A stretch of DNA of 64,000 nucleotides, from contig JAIZWL010000005.1 in the NCBI GenBank assembly GCA_021498125.1, positions 121,449 to 185,448 of the forward strand, read 5' to 3'. Below are positions 1-8,806 of the stretch, in pieces. A model generated the notes under the pieces. The model was not told the origin of the DNA. It made no database searches and saw only the letters and a program-made list of their open reading frames with translations. The translations under genes and the position numbers were made by a program. This DNA is from Candidatus Thorarchaeota archaeon (GTDB lineage Archaea > Asgardarchaeota > Thorarchaeia > Thorarchaeales > Thorarchaeaceae). Within the stretch, counting starts at the first letter, position 1, and each line of letters begins with the position of its first letter.

Positions 1-117
1 TTTATCTGTGCGGATATCTCCAAGTACAAGTTAATCGCTTCAATTAGCTTGATCCTGTTGATGGTACAAATTGCAATTTATGGGATTGGATTAATAATCG
101 CGATGATATCCGGATAG
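1..117 (+). CDS. C-terminal end of a membrane protein (partial)
   Basis: Frame 1 is open from the first base to a TAG at 115-117 and gives 38 residues. The piece contains one clear hydrophobic helix (…LIASISLILLMVQIAIYG…) and ends soon after it, so it looks like the last transmembrane segment of a protein that begins outside the window. Nothing in it identifies a family. The composition argues for real coding sequence, but 38 residues are not enough to be sure. Confidence 0.45.
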   Translation, partial: FICADISKYKLIASISLILLMVQIAIYGIGLIIAMISG

Positions 118-145
118 TTTCAAAATATAAGAACAATCTGTTATC

Positions 146-211
146 TTCCCTCAGGGCTTGGTTAGGCCGCCATAGAAGAATGATGCGGGAAGCTTTGCTT
201 CCCTGAGGGAA
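146..211. repeat. Nested inverted repeat / hairpin
   Basis: An 11-base inverted repeat (TTCCCTCAGGG at 146-156 and its complement at 201-211) encloses a second perfect hairpin, GGGAAGC-TTT-GCTTCCC at 187-203. The two share bases 201-203, so they are partly mutually exclusive. No T-run follows, so it is not a typical archaeal terminator. The rest of 118-597 holds no convincing gene; 490-597 is an open but start-less extension of the next gene. Confidence 0.45.
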
Positions 212-597
212 CTAACGGAATCAAGAAGTAGCAGCAATAAGCCATGTAGAGAGTATATTTAATATAAGATGACTTGGACATTTGTGGACAAAGTGGATAG
301 AAACTTAATTATTCCCATCCTATCTCAAGTAGGATATCTCAAATAGGACCTTTGGCATGATGTGAAGGGAGTTGTTGCCCACAGCCGTTGCTGTGTGAAC
401 ACGGCGGACGTGACGTCTGTCCAAGACGGCCCATCTTACAATCAACGGTTCATATCACGATAGCAAATAAATATGGCCGTTTGCAATGATATTCAGCAAG
501 ACTGGAGGCATACTCTACGAGCGACGACCAAGAGAGCCCCGTACCTTCCCAAGAGAACGATGCTGAACTTGACAACGTTGATGAACGAGATCCCACA

Positions 598-1716
598 ATG
601 GTCTTTGGTACTGCTTCATTCTTGAACGATATGGGTTCCGATATGATTGCGCCCATTTGGCCAACGTTTCTCTCTCATCGACTGGGGCTCAATCTCTTTC
701 AGATCGGAATCATTGATGGCATGGCAATCACAATAACTTCTCTGACCAAACTTGCATCAGGGTACGCTTCGGATAAGACCGGAAAGAGAAAGTCCTTCAT
801 CACGAGCGGGTATCTATTGTCGCTGATCGGCCGATTCATGTTCATCTTTTCGGCGACCTTCTGGCAGATCCTCTTCTATAAGGCCCTCGACCGAATAGGC
901 AAGATGCGAGGTCCTCCAAGAGATGCGATCGTCGCAGCACATGCTGAGGAAAAGAATCGTGGTCGCGCCTTCGGGGTCCTTAGAGCAATGGACTCGGCGG
1001 GTGCAGTGGTCGGAGCAACTCTCAGCTTTTTCCTCTTCATGTACTTGGGATATTTTTGGACATTCATCCTTGCTGCGATTCCTGCCGGTCTCTCAGTCCT
1101 CATCATAGTTCTGTTTATCAAGGAACACCACGGGAAAAATGTCTTCAAGGGGGTCTCGTTTCGAGGTCTCAATCGCGACCTAAAGATGTTCCTTGTGGCC
1201 TCGATCATGCTGGCACTGGGAACATATAGCTATTCATTCCTGATCCTGTTCAGTGCGGATTTTGGTTACACCGATGTTCAACTTCCATTATTCTATATTT
1301 TGTTCACGGCGGTTTACGCAGCCTCCGCGTATCCGTTTGGTCGTGCCTCTGATAGAGTTGGGCGTAGGCCGATCCTCTTGGCTGCGTTTGTCCTTCTAGG
1401 AATAACTTCATTGTGGACCCACCTCGTCACCGACTGGTTTACGGCCATCCCACTCATGATCTTCTTTGGGCTGACCAATGGAGCTCTTGACCCAGTTCAG
1501 ACAAGTTTTGTATCTGACTTGGTAGAGGAAGAGCGACGCGCAAGCATCATTGGCGCATTTCAGATGTCCATCGGATTAAGTGCTCTTCCGGGAGGAATGC
1601 TTCTCGGTTGGGCGTGGGATAACATCGGCAAGCTTGCAGCATTTGATCTGTCGCTGTTGCTTTGTGTGTTCGCAACAATATTATTGCTGCTTGTTAGACC
1701 AAGGACGATCAAATGA
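598..1716 (+). CDS. Major facilitator superfamily transporter
   Basis: 372 residues and about 11-12 hydrophobic segments, slightly short for an MFS permease. The loop after the second helix has the family pattern GYASDKTGKRK, and the second half repeats it as GRASDRVGRRP; this duplicated G-x3-D-x2-G-[RK] loop is the MFS hallmark. It should export or import a small solute across the cytoplasmic membrane; the substrate cannot be told. The frame is open upstream to base 490 (acidic, S/D/E-rich), but no ATG, GTG or TTG lies there, so ATG 598 is the only usable start and leaves a short first helix. It stands alone on this strand. Confidence 0.85.
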   Translation: MVFGTASFLNDMGSDMIAPIWPTFLSHRLGLNLFQIGIIDGMAITITSLTKLASGYASDKTGKRKSFITSGYLLSLIGRFMFIFSATFWQILFYKALDRIGKMRGPPRDAIVAAHAEEKNRGRAFGVLRAMDSAGAVVGATLSFFLFMYLGYFWTFILAAIPAGLSVLIIVLFIKEHHGKNVFKGVSFRGLNRDLKMFLVASIMLALGTYSYSFLILFSADFGYTDVQLPLFYILFTAVYAASAYPFGRASDRVGRRPILLAAFVLLGITSLWTHLVTDWFTAIPLMIFFGLTNGALDPVQTSFVSDLVEEERRASIIGAFQMSIGLSALPGGMLLGWAWDNIGKLAAFDLSLLLCVFATILLLLVRPRTIK

Positions 1717-2285
1717 AACAAATCCGGAGCCGTGAGCCCATATTTCAACACAACATCATTCTTGTGTAATCTTTTGACCCAATATGCTAGGATCACAGAA
1801 CACGAGATGTTTCAACATGATTATGTACTTTGGAAACTTCTGTTGCGAAAAGTTGTAGCTCCGATGGTTCTGCTGGTTTCTACATGACTACGAGCTTCTT
1901 AAACCGCTATGTGGAGTGGTGGTGAGCACCCCACATGAGCAGGCCATGCGAACGCCGTGCGCGTCCGCGCCGATTTTTCGACAGGGGCCAGATACCGTTC
2001 TTTACCCATTCTAAAAATGCTCACGTTAATAAAGGCCCGGTCATGGTTTCAACACGACAACGTACTTCTGAAACTAGGAAAATACACGAAAACGGTGTCC
2101 ACAGTCTTTTCTAAGGAGGGGAATAATAGACTAGTAGTAGTAGTGCTCCCGTGTTTTAAAAGGTGTACATAGTAATCGAGATGAATGTAAGGATCAGCCG
2201 CAAGATGATCGGATGTATAATTGAAATGGTATATTGTATTGTAATGTACTGCGAATCTCAATGATATTGAAAATTGCAGGTCATC
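1717..2285. other. Intergenic region without a recognised gene
   Basis: 569 bases between the MFS gene and the 3' end of the next minus-strand gene. Short open frames exist on both strands, but they lack a ribosome site, have no protein-like composition and overlap each other. No tRNA-type cloverleaf or CRISPR-type repeat was found. Confidence 0.5.
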
Positions 2286-2903
2286 TCATACTTGGTCATC
2301 GTCATCCGAATCAATTGGATTGTTTCCTACGGATTCGGAAGGATATTCTTTCTCTTCATTTAGAGCATCGAGAATCGGTCTGGCATCAGCGTGGATTCGT
2401 ACGAGAAGATGTTCATCTATAAACGCAACAAGGAATATTACAAATAGGATATAGCCAAAAATAGGGGCCGCATACAGAAAAAATGCAATATCTTGAATGA
2501 TTGGTAATAGGAATATCACTGCAAGTCCTAAAAGTTGCCAGATCCACAAAAATATCACAATAGCACTCCAATTTACGAGAATCACTAGGATTCGCATGTG
2601 GCTTTTATATTTGACATAATCATCTTCAACGAATGTGGGCACACCAAGTCTAATTGCAGTAACGTGAGCCGTCTTTTTTATGTATTCGGTACCTGGAATT
2701 ATCAATATAAAGAGCCCAGCCATGACAAATAGTACGACGCTTCCGGAGCCCACTCCAAATAGCCATACTGACTTTTTCTCCGCAATTGTGAAGAACCAAT
2801 ATGATAAGATTATGCCACCACATATATGCAATAATGCTCCGAAACCATTGAAACGATCTACTGGGTAGCTGTTGGTGTTCTGAGATTGGTCTTCTTTAGT
2901 CAT
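2286..2903 (-). CDS. Small multi-span membrane protein, unknown
   Basis: 205 residues. A short polar N-terminus is followed by two hydrophobic segments (about residues 24-70), a polar stretch with KYKSH, then two more long hydrophobic segments (about 105-165) and an acidic tail ending in DSDDDDQV. No signature motif was recognised. It lies 36 bases downstream of the EMC3-like gene on the same strand, so the two are probably co-transcribed. That gives a weak hint of a role in membrane protein handling. The odd point is the strongly acidic C-terminus. Confidence 0.7.
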   Translation of the reverse strand: MTKEDQSQNTNSYPVDRFNGFGALLHICGGIILSYWFFTIAEKKSVWLFGVGSGSVVLFVMAGLFILIIPGTEYIKKTAHVTAIRLGVPTFVEDDYVKYKSHMRILVILVNWSAIVIFLWIWQLLGLAVIFLLPIIQDIAFFLYAAPIFGYILFVIFLVAFIDEHLLVRIHADARPILDALNEEKEYPSESVGNNPIDSDDDDQV

Positions 2904-2939
2904 GTGATTTCACATGTTCAATTATCATATCAATACGAA

Positions 2940-3503
2940 TCAAAATGGTGATCCTACGGACCCAAGTGTATCAAGGTGTGCCAGTTTTCGGATAAAGCCA
3001 CCTAAGGATGCGCTCGTTATGAAATACCAGACCCAATAGTAGATTCCGAAGCCGCCCTGTACCGGAACACCAAGCCAACCTACAAAGAAAGGCAAAAGCC
3101 TCTGGATGTTGAAGGGAATCACTGCAACAACACTTCCACCAAAGAGTGCTGAGAGAATCCCGAAGATGATCAGGAAGGGAATGTAAAAGATACACATGGG
3201 CTTCATGCGTGCACCCATCATCTGTGTCTGGATCCGCATGATACGTTGTTGATCATCCATGACATCTTGCAACAGGACGGGGTTCATAGACTTCCGTGCC
3301 TCTTTGAATTTTTGTTGCCACGCTTTGACCTCTTCCATCTGCTCATTTAACTTCTCAACATCTGTGAACTTCTTTGTAGAATATGTCGAGATGAAGACAA
3401 CAAAGAGGCTCACTATTGTGATGAAGATCATTGACAGAGGCGGGTATAGTAATGGTCCTAGTGCATTGCCTATCGCTGCTATGATGTCTCCGATCAAGTC
3501 CAT
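2940..3503 (-). CDS. DUF106 / EMC3-TMCO1-like membrane insertase homologue
   Basis: 187 residues with the layout of archaeal DUF106 proteins, the Oxa1/YidC/Get1/EMC3 superfamily. An N-terminal helix (about 15-40) is followed by a charged cytosolic coiled-coil hairpin (VEKLNEQMEEVKAWQQKFKE, then a QQRIMRIQTQMM stretch), and then two or three hydrophobic helices. The coiled coil between the first two membrane segments and the methionine-rich stretch RIQTQMMGARMKPM are typical of the family. By homology it helps insert membrane proteins in the cytoplasmic membrane. It heads a two-gene unit with the downstream small membrane protein. The repeat cluster at 3776-4134 begins about 270 bases upstream of its start. 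Confidence 0.85.
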   Translation of the reverse strand: MDLIGDIIAAIGNALGPLLYPPLSMIFITIVSLFVVFISTYSTKKFTDVEKLNEQMEEVKAWQQKFKEARKSMNPVLLQDVMDDQQRIMRIQTQMMGARMKPMCIFYIPFLIIFGILSALFGGSVVAVIPFNIQRLLPFFVGWLGVPVQGGFGIYYWVWYFITSASLGGFIRKLAHLDTLGSVGSPF

Positions 3504-3775
3504 TGCAGGTCAAGATTTCAACTAAATTTCTCGTTTTAAGGTTTCTCCATCAATATGCTTTGCAAAAAATGGGATGTGTCATTGCATTCGGACTTCATGG
3601 TCCACCTTGTTATCATTATTTATTTTCTACTTGTGATCATAATGGTCTTCGACTATCGTGAAGCGTATTGTTCTACCTGATTTCTTTAGATGTGCAATAC
3701 TATTTAATTCACAATTTTGGTGTTCCCGCGTTGACATGATACGATCTCCCTCTTCTTACTCTGAAGCATATGTCA
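3504..3775. other. AT-rich intergenic, divergent upstream region
   Basis: Between the start of the EMC3-like gene and repeat cluster A. It is AT-rich with scattered TATA-like words, and no open frame looks coding. It should contain the promoter of the minus-strand operon, but no single box stands out. Confidence 0.4.
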
Positions 3776-4134
3776 ATACGTGTACTCCCTACGATCGAGT
3801 ACACGTGACAGGCGATATATTATAATTTCTCCTTTTTTTTCCGTATCATACGTGTACTAGTAAACGTGAGACGAAAATCTAGTAAACGTATTCGAAAAAT
3901 CGAGCTTTCGAAAAATCGGTAGGAGTACACGTATAGGTGTTGCGCGCCAAACGGTGCACGCTCTAGGGGCAGAATTTGATAGTATGATGTACATGTGCCA
4001 GAATAACCGAGAATATCGCACAAATTTGCACTAAAATGGAAAATAACGACATTTTTTGCACCTATCATTTTTCATTGAAATCATACGTGTACTCTTTTCG
4101 ACCTGATGTGTTTATATTTAGGATACGTGTACTC
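3776..4134. repeat. Palindromic repeat cluster A (ACGTGTACT family)
   Basis: At least five good copies of the half-site ATACGTGTACT or its complement AGTACACGTAT occur here, plus degenerate ones: 3776-3787, 3797-3806, 3847-3860, 3924-3936, 4082-4094 and 4123-4134. The first two face each other as an inverted pair. The last lies just 3' of a TATA-like box (4110-4119), where it would overlap the start of transcription of the next gene. The same motif recurs only at 11145-11436. These look like binding sites for one DNA-binding protein. Confidence 0.7.
4110..4119 (+). promoter_or_regulatory. TATA-like box for the gene at 4167
   Basis: TTTATATTTA sits about 57 bases before the ATG. A start of transcription 25 bases downstream would give a leader of about 30 bases that includes the ribosome site GGGAGGG at 4150-4156. 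A palindromic half-site follows directly, suggesting repression or start-site control. Confidence 0.5.
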
Positions 4135-4166
4135 TTTATGTGTCAGCCGCCGGGAGGGCTTGACAG

Positions 4167-4436
4167 ATGCAAATGTTCTCAAGAATGCTAAGAAGACAGG
4201 GTTTCTACAGGGTCAAAGGACAAGAGGATCCTGTGTACATGAAACATCACGTTGGAATCGGTGGAATATATGTCCGCATCACGGACAGACGAGCTTTGAT
4301 CATGGTCCGAGACCTAGGGATCGAAGAGGAGTTCACGCGGGTCAAACGACTCGAGAACTTCATTAACTCGTTAGATGAAGAAGCGTATCGTCAGAAGTGC
4401 TTCATTGTATCTAAGATGCGTGCAGGTGGATCATGA
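4167..4436 (+). CDS. Small basic protein, unknown
   Basis: 89 residues (87 if ATG 4173 is used). A GGGAGGG ribosome site 10-16 bases upstream, a TATA-like box and a following hairpin terminator support a real single-gene transcript. The protein is soluble and rich in Arg/Lys. Its predicted alternation of strands and a helix (VGIGGIYVRITDRRALIMVR, then an acidic EEEF…LDEEAY helix) suggests a compact alpha/beta fold. I do not recognise the family. Its promoter lies inside repeat cluster A, so it may be regulated by, or even encode, the protein that binds those repeats; that is inference only. Confidence 0.6.
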   Translation: MQMFSRMLRRQGFYRVKGQEDPVYMKHHVGIGGIYVRITDRRALIMVRDLGIEEEFTRVKRLENFINSLDEEAYRQKCFIVSKMRAGGS

Positions 4437-4445
4437 GGTTCTCTC

Positions 4446-4476
4446 AGGGGGTCATACCCCCTCACATTTCTTTTTT
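4446..4476 (+). terminator. Hairpin terminator
   Basis: AGGGGG-TCATA-CCCCCT forms a perfect 6-base-pair stem at 4446-4462 directly after the stop of the small gene. It is followed by a T-rich run (TTTCTTTTTT), fitting both T-run termination in archaea and an intrinsic hairpin. Confidence 0.65.
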
Positions 4477-4674
4477 ATATACATATTCTTCAGTTTACGA
4501 CTCTTAGTGATCCGACCAAATACGATACGACTGGAGCCAAACTTGCGATGACCAAATCATAGTGTTTCCAGTAATTCTGTATGGTGATCGGGGTTTCATC
4601 ACGGTTGTGGATCTTACTCTAAGAAGATGTTCACCGCTGATGCAACTGAATAACATATTGTTGAATACAGCTCA

Positions 4675-6639
4675 CTAGTAAGCGAATGATAAAGGTCCTG
4701 ATCGTTTCCATTGAATGCCAAGTCGTTCCAAGAACCGTTGAATCACCCAGACCGGAATAGCTGTCATTGCCAAGAGGGAACCAATATAGAGTGTGCCCCC
4801 AAGTTGGTACGCAATGATCACTCCTGCTGCCACAAGCACCAATGGCATGGCAAGCAATAATGAAAAGTGGCTTGTGGCCTCTTCCTCTTCTATGGGAATT
4901 GACATTTTGTAAATGAGTGCGATCAGAGGGAGCACAAAAAAGAGAAACGATAGAAGTGAGAGAGAAAACCATTCCCTGAGCTCGAACAATTGAGCGGAGT
5001 AGCCTTCTTGGTGAAAGAGTACCACCGGAACGACCAGCCACACAGTCCAGTGATAGACCTGCAAACAAAATGGATATGATCCTTTACAAGTAGTGGGTTG
5101 CTGGGGAACCCCGATCCATGGAACAAATATACTCAGGACCAATAGGACCACAGAGGGGAACCGTGGATCTCTGCTCAGTGACCGCAGGCTACGATGTTCT
5201 AATGTTTTTCGTGACCATGCGACCAAAATCACAGCACAATATCCGACCATCAGCATCAGGATGACCTCTCCGAGACCAAGACTCAATCCGAACACTTCGA
5301 CATAAGGGAGGTTAATCTCAGCACGGAGATTGAATGAACTGTTTGTGTCAGGATCGATGAATGACTTCAGCACTATTGAGTCGGGCCAGATCCGTTGACC
5401 TTGTTTAAACGGTTCGACTGGCTCGAGTGGTTCGATCTCTATTCTGAGCGGCCCGGTGAATTCGGGAATGTACAAGGTTCGAACTGGCCAGACATTTGCT
5501 AGCATTCCCCACATTTCGTAAAGACGGTTATTAGCAACAGATATGCTCAGTGATGTGAACATGAATTGTGGTGTTCGAGATATATCTATTTTTAATACTT
5601 TGAGACCTACAACTACGGATAACTCACGATCGGGAAGAACCACAAGCTTCACCGAGACACGTGATGATTCCAGCCACTTCACATACCCTGTGTAAATACC
5701 CGGCGCAAGATAGAATGTCGTCACATTATTCTCTATGAACAAGAGCGAATAGGTCTCATTCACAGTATCATTCTTGATGTATAAGATCGGTGGAGGATAG
5801 GCAAAGTATAGAAGCTGATCTTCTAGAAAATTCTCGCCCTCTGAAGTTGTCACCGTGAACGTGACTGGATACAATTCTTTAGTGAACGTTGCTTCTATCA
5901 ATAGGCTCTCAATGATGATCTCAAATGTATCTGAGGACGTGATCCAGAGGTCTGTCCACACCTTATCTATCCCTGCCAGAGACGAATCACTTATGGGCCC
6001 CAATTGTATATTCAAACGGAGAGTTGCTGTCTGATTTTTCTCAACGATCAGATCTTGCCGAATATCTTTATTGTACGTGGGGATACGTACCTCGAAATCG
6101 AATTTGGGTGCGCCCGTCTTTACATGGACCTTCAGTGAAGCTGTGACATTATCACAAAACCCGCCTTGGATAAAATTATTAAAATGGAATTGAATATAGT
6201 TCCAATCAGTACAACCAGGACACTCTATGTGATACCCATCGTCTTCTGCATGCATTGATGAGATCATGGCCGGTTTAGCAATTACATCTCGCATGTGCAA
6301 TGGCGCAAAAGGTGTCAAGTTGATCAGCGACACAGTGGTAAAAGCAGGTGAGGTATGAACTTTGGTATGGTAGAATGCAGGTGAGCTAACCTTGGTAGTT
6401 GTAACGACCTTTGTATCAATTGGCAGACTGTAACTCAATGACCAAATATATGGCAATTGCACGAGCATGAGCATTAGTACGAGCAACATAGACCATTCAC
6501 GTTTTCTCCAGACAAAATCACTCTGTCTTGGTACACCATACAATTTTGCGGTATACGTACCGATTCTTCGTACACCATTTCTTGGAAGCCTACATGCTTG
6601 ACGTACGAACTCGGTGATCCTCTCCTTTGTTATGGTCAT
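4675..6639 (-). CDS. Large membrane protein with a big extracytoplasmic domain, unknown
   Basis: 654 residues. A basic cytosolic N-terminus (about 1-45) with many Arg leads into one membrane helix (WSMLLVLMLMLVQLPYIW). A roughly 370-residue Thr/Val-rich extracytoplasmic region follows, with several Asn-X-Ser/Thr sequons and a CPGC pair, looking like beta-sandwich domains. The last 200 residues hold six to seven hydrophobic helices. The start ATG overlaps the stop of the upstream HTH gene by four bases (ATGA), so the two are translated together. No family was recognised. The layout suggests an envelope sensor or transport-associated protein. Confidence 0.7.
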   Translation of the reverse strand: MTITKERITEFVRQACRLPRNGVRRIGTYTAKLYGVPRQSDFVWRKREWSMLLVLMLMLVQLPYIWSLSYSLPIDTKVVTTTKVSSPAFYHTKVHTSPAFTTVSLINLTPFAPLHMRDVIAKPAMISSMHAEDDGYHIECPGCTDWNYIQFHFNNFIQGGFCDNVTASLKVHVKTGAPKFDFEVRIPTYNKDIRQDLIVEKNQTATLRLNIQLGPISDSSLAGIDKVWTDLWITSSDTFEIIIESLLIEATFTKELYPVTFTVTTSEGENFLEDQLLYFAYPPPILYIKNDTVNETYSLLFIENNVTTFYLAPGIYTGYVKWLESSRVSVKLVVLPDRELSVVVGLKVLKIDISRTPQFMFTSLSISVANNRLYEMWGMLANVWPVRTLYIPEFTGPLRIEIEPLEPVEPFKQGQRIWPDSIVLKSFIDPDTNSSFNLRAEINLPYVEVFGLSLGLGEVILMLMVGYCAVILVAWSRKTLEHRSLRSLSRDPRFPSVVLLVLSIFVPWIGVPQQPTTCKGSYPFCLQVYHWTVWLVVPVVLFHQEGYSAQLFELREWFSLSLLSFLFFVLPLIALIYKMSIPIEEEEATSHFSLLLAMPLVLVAAGVIIAYQLGGTLYIGSLLAMTAIPVWVIQRFLERLGIQWKRSGPLSFAY

Positions 6640-7100
6640 TCCCAGCTTAGCCTCCTTTTTATGTTGTCAAACAAGAACTTGGCAATCTCTGTTGGTTGCT
6701 TGCCCTGTGGGATCCCAATTTTCCATTCCAAGGCAAGACCCTTGAGAATCTGTTCACACTCATCATGTAATGGGCATGAACTACAATCCCCTTCATGATC
6801 GTACCATACTTGGATCTGATATTCAGGAGAATATGTAATGTACGCGGTTGTTTTGTTGGCGGGGCAATATCCTATTGCAAATCCGTATCTCTTACTGATA
6901 TGCTCCAGCTTTATTCTGTTCATCTTAGCAGTATGAACAAGCAACTTGCTGATCCTCTGCTCAGCTATCCGTTGAGCTTGACTGACAAACGGTCGGGACA
7001 CTCCTAATTCAACGGCTATTTGAGAGGGCGGAACTTCTTGGCGTCGTTTTAGCCAAATTATGCTCTGGCGCTTTGTGGGATAGCGAAATGAAAACATCAA
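6636..7100 (-). CDS. HTH DNA-binding regulator with a cysteine cluster
   Basis: 154 residues. Residues about 10-45 form a helix-turn-helix of sigma-region-4 type (PPSQIAVELGVSRPFVSQA). A middle beta-rich domain follows, and then CSSCPLHDEC, three cysteines with a histidine that could bind zinc or an iron-sulfur cluster. It is the first gene of a two-gene unit with the large membrane protein (4-base overlap), which suggests it controls or senses with that protein. The exact family is not recognised. A metal- or redox-sensing role is inferred only from the cysteine spacing. Confidence 0.7.
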   Translation of the reverse strand: MMFSFRYPTKRQSIIWLKRRQEVPPSQIAVELGVSRPFVSQAQRIAEQRISKLLVHTAKMNRIKLEHISKRYGFAIGYCPANKTTAYITYSPEYQIQVWYDHEGDCSSCPLHDECEQILKGLALEWKIGIPQGKQPTEIAKFLFDNIKRRLSWE

Positions 7101-7229
7101 TCATCTCAACCGTTAGTTAATCACTTTCATGCAACTATTAAATCAAAGCCATATAAGTGCTATGCCTTCAAATGTGCTATAAGATCACAAGCATCCCACG
7201 CATATCACAAGCTTACGATCAGAGAAGGT

Positions 7230-7524
7230 ACCAATTGTATTATGGGTGCATCAGATTTCAGGCACCAACGAATAAAAAATAAGGAAGGAGAGGCAGGCAG
7301 GCCGGAGGGAGGAGAGAGGTGTGTTCTTATGCAGGTAAGAGAGATGGTCCCCGTGGTTTGGTCGCGTGGTGTAAGTTCGGTCTGTTTTGAGATGGGGCCT
7401 GCCTTTGCCTCGGATAGTCGAGAGAGAGATCCACGTTGTTGACTGCGGTTCGGAAAGTTTAGTTGACCGGTAAGCAGTCGGTCTCGGATTCGATGCTGCG
7501 GTGTTGCGATATTCGCAATTCGGT
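7230..7524 (+). ncRNA. Candidate structured RNA, class unknown
   Basis: No convincing protein gene occupies 7101-7695. The interval instead folds into a closed multibranch structure. The ends pair (ACCAATTG at 7230-7237 with CAATTCGGT at 7516-7524, one bulge). Inside are a hairpin GGTGC/GCACC (7245-7266), a long stem GAGGCAGGCAGGCC (7290-7303) with GGCCTGCC and TGCCTC (7396-7411, two-base bulge), and a hairpin GACTGC-GGTT/GACC-GCAGTC (7441-7479) whose wobble pair fits the plus strand. A short hairpin at 7503-7518 competes with the closing stem. T-rich sequence follows at 7581-7620. Length fits RNase P or SRP RNA, but I found neither's diagnostic motifs. Confidence 0.5.
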
Positions 7525-7695
7525 CCCAACTCATTGCGATTTCTACAAAACCGTCAAGAAATATATGGGAATTCTACAATTTAAGTTCTTTTGTTGTGTA
7601 TCATTTTTGTTCTCTTTACACACTGCTACCGACTGCTGTTCATAGGTGGCGATTGTATCAGCAATCTTGTTCCTAGGCATCAAGTACACTGCGAA

Positions 7696-8760
7696 TTATG
7701 TTCGTAAGACCAGATATCCCAAAGCTGTGATACTTAGAAAGATCCCTGTGGCATAGCTCACGTTAAAGAATAGCAATGATCCCGTCATGCTAGTGCTTAG
7801 AAATAACATGGTACTGAGGACCAGAACCCCAAATACCACAAGTACTAGTAACAGACGCTCAATGCGTGATAAGGGTTCGAACTCGGATGAGAAAATACGG
7901 ATCCAGAGAATAAGAATGACTCCGGCGATCGGTGGGATCATGACGAGAGTCACAGCAAGTAGCGGAAGCAGGACAGCCCCCAAGATCATGCGTAATGAGT
8001 CTAAACGGCTCTGATACCTTTCGAACTCACTTGCATATACTACTCCATAGTCTCGATGGATATGAAACTGATACCCTTTCCAGATCTTGTGTGTCCCCTT
8101 TGAAATGGCCTCACGCACAGAATCTATTTTCGTCTTTTTTGACTTGGGTTGGTACTGGCCGCGCAACGCAGGTATGACATAGACTGTCAGAAGCAACGAC
8201 CAGAGACCGTAGATCGCAGTAAGCACTTCGAGGGATGACAATGCTCGTGCATCCATGAGAGTATGCCAGAGAACATACACTGCGTAGGACGCGATCATTA
8301 TCGCCGGTAGCAAGAGAAAGAGCTTGACCACTTTCAGCCGCCTTTTGTTGCCCTTTAGTGAGGGTCGTGCAACCTTGAAAACAAAAGAACAGAAAGCGGC
8401 ATAAGTCAGCATAATCCCAAAACCGCTAAGGAACTTGGTCACGGTTCCGGAGATCGTAAGCAAGAGCAGAAGAGTATCGGCGCTCCAAAGTTGCGTGAGT
8501 CCACTCTTAATCAGAAAAGGAATCCATGCCAGTATCCCCCCGACAAATCCAATTACATAACTACTCCCTCTATTCTGAGAAACCTTCTTGCACAGACTGG
8601 TAATGACTGAACTCATACAGTGCATGATGCAAAACGCACCTGATAAGTTCTCTTGAAAAAACTTGGATAGCAAAAGCTGCAGAAGCAGCATAGCAAAAGC
8701 GGATCTCGTTTGGATAAAACCATTAGAGAAGTGACAAAGTACGGCTTCTAGTAGATACAT
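7696..8760 (-). CDS. Polytopic membrane protein, unknown
   Basis: 354 residues with about eight hydrophobic segments. Four or five lie in the first 200 residues. A polar cytosolic loop follows (about 205-260, rich in Lys/Arg/Tyr, ending in EFERYQSRLDSLRM), then three or four closing segments. The first 50 residues are Cys/Met-rich and the true start may be an internal Met (for example Met 49). No family motif is visible. It follows the 8807-9802 gene on the same strand by 46 bases, so the two may be an operon of membrane proteins. Confidence 0.65.
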   Translation of the reverse strand: MYLLEAVLCHFSNGFIQTRSAFAMLLLQLLLSKFFQENLSGAFCIMHCMSSVITSLCKKVSQNRGSSYVIGFVGGILAWIPFLIKSGLTQLWSADTLLLLLTISGTVTKFLSGFGIMLTYAAFCSFVFKVARPSLKGNKRRLKVVKLFLLLPAIMIASYAVYVLWHTLMDARALSSLEVLTAIYGLWSLLLTVYVIPALRGQYQPKSKKTKIDSVREAISKGTHKIWKGYQFHIHRDYGVVYASEFERYQSRLDSLRMILGAVLLPLLAVTLVMIPPIAGVILILWIRIFSSEFEPLSRIERLLLVLVVFGVLVLSTMLFLSTSMTGSLLFFNVSYATGIFLSITALGYLVLRT

Positions 8761-8806
8761 CAGTTGTTTTGATCTTTTTCATGGACGAGATGATGTATAA
8801 TAATAT

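Noticed and set aside
3820..4068. An 82-codon minus-strand frame inside repeat cluster A.
   Set aside because: It runs across the palindromes and has no ribosome site or protein-like composition.
7230..7524. Naming the structured RNA as RNase P or SRP RNA.
   Set aside because: RNase P regions I and V and the SRP helix 8 motif were not found; hairpins on the 3' side also do not fit SRP RNA.
7205..7534. A 109-codon minus-strand frame across the structured region.
   Set aside because: Composition is Ser/Thr/Pro/Arg-rich without protein pattern, it competes with overlapping frames, and the RNA folding explains the region better.
7865..7890. GGGTTCGAACTC resembling a tRNA T-arm.
   Set aside because: It lies inside a coding gene and no cloverleaf can be built around it.
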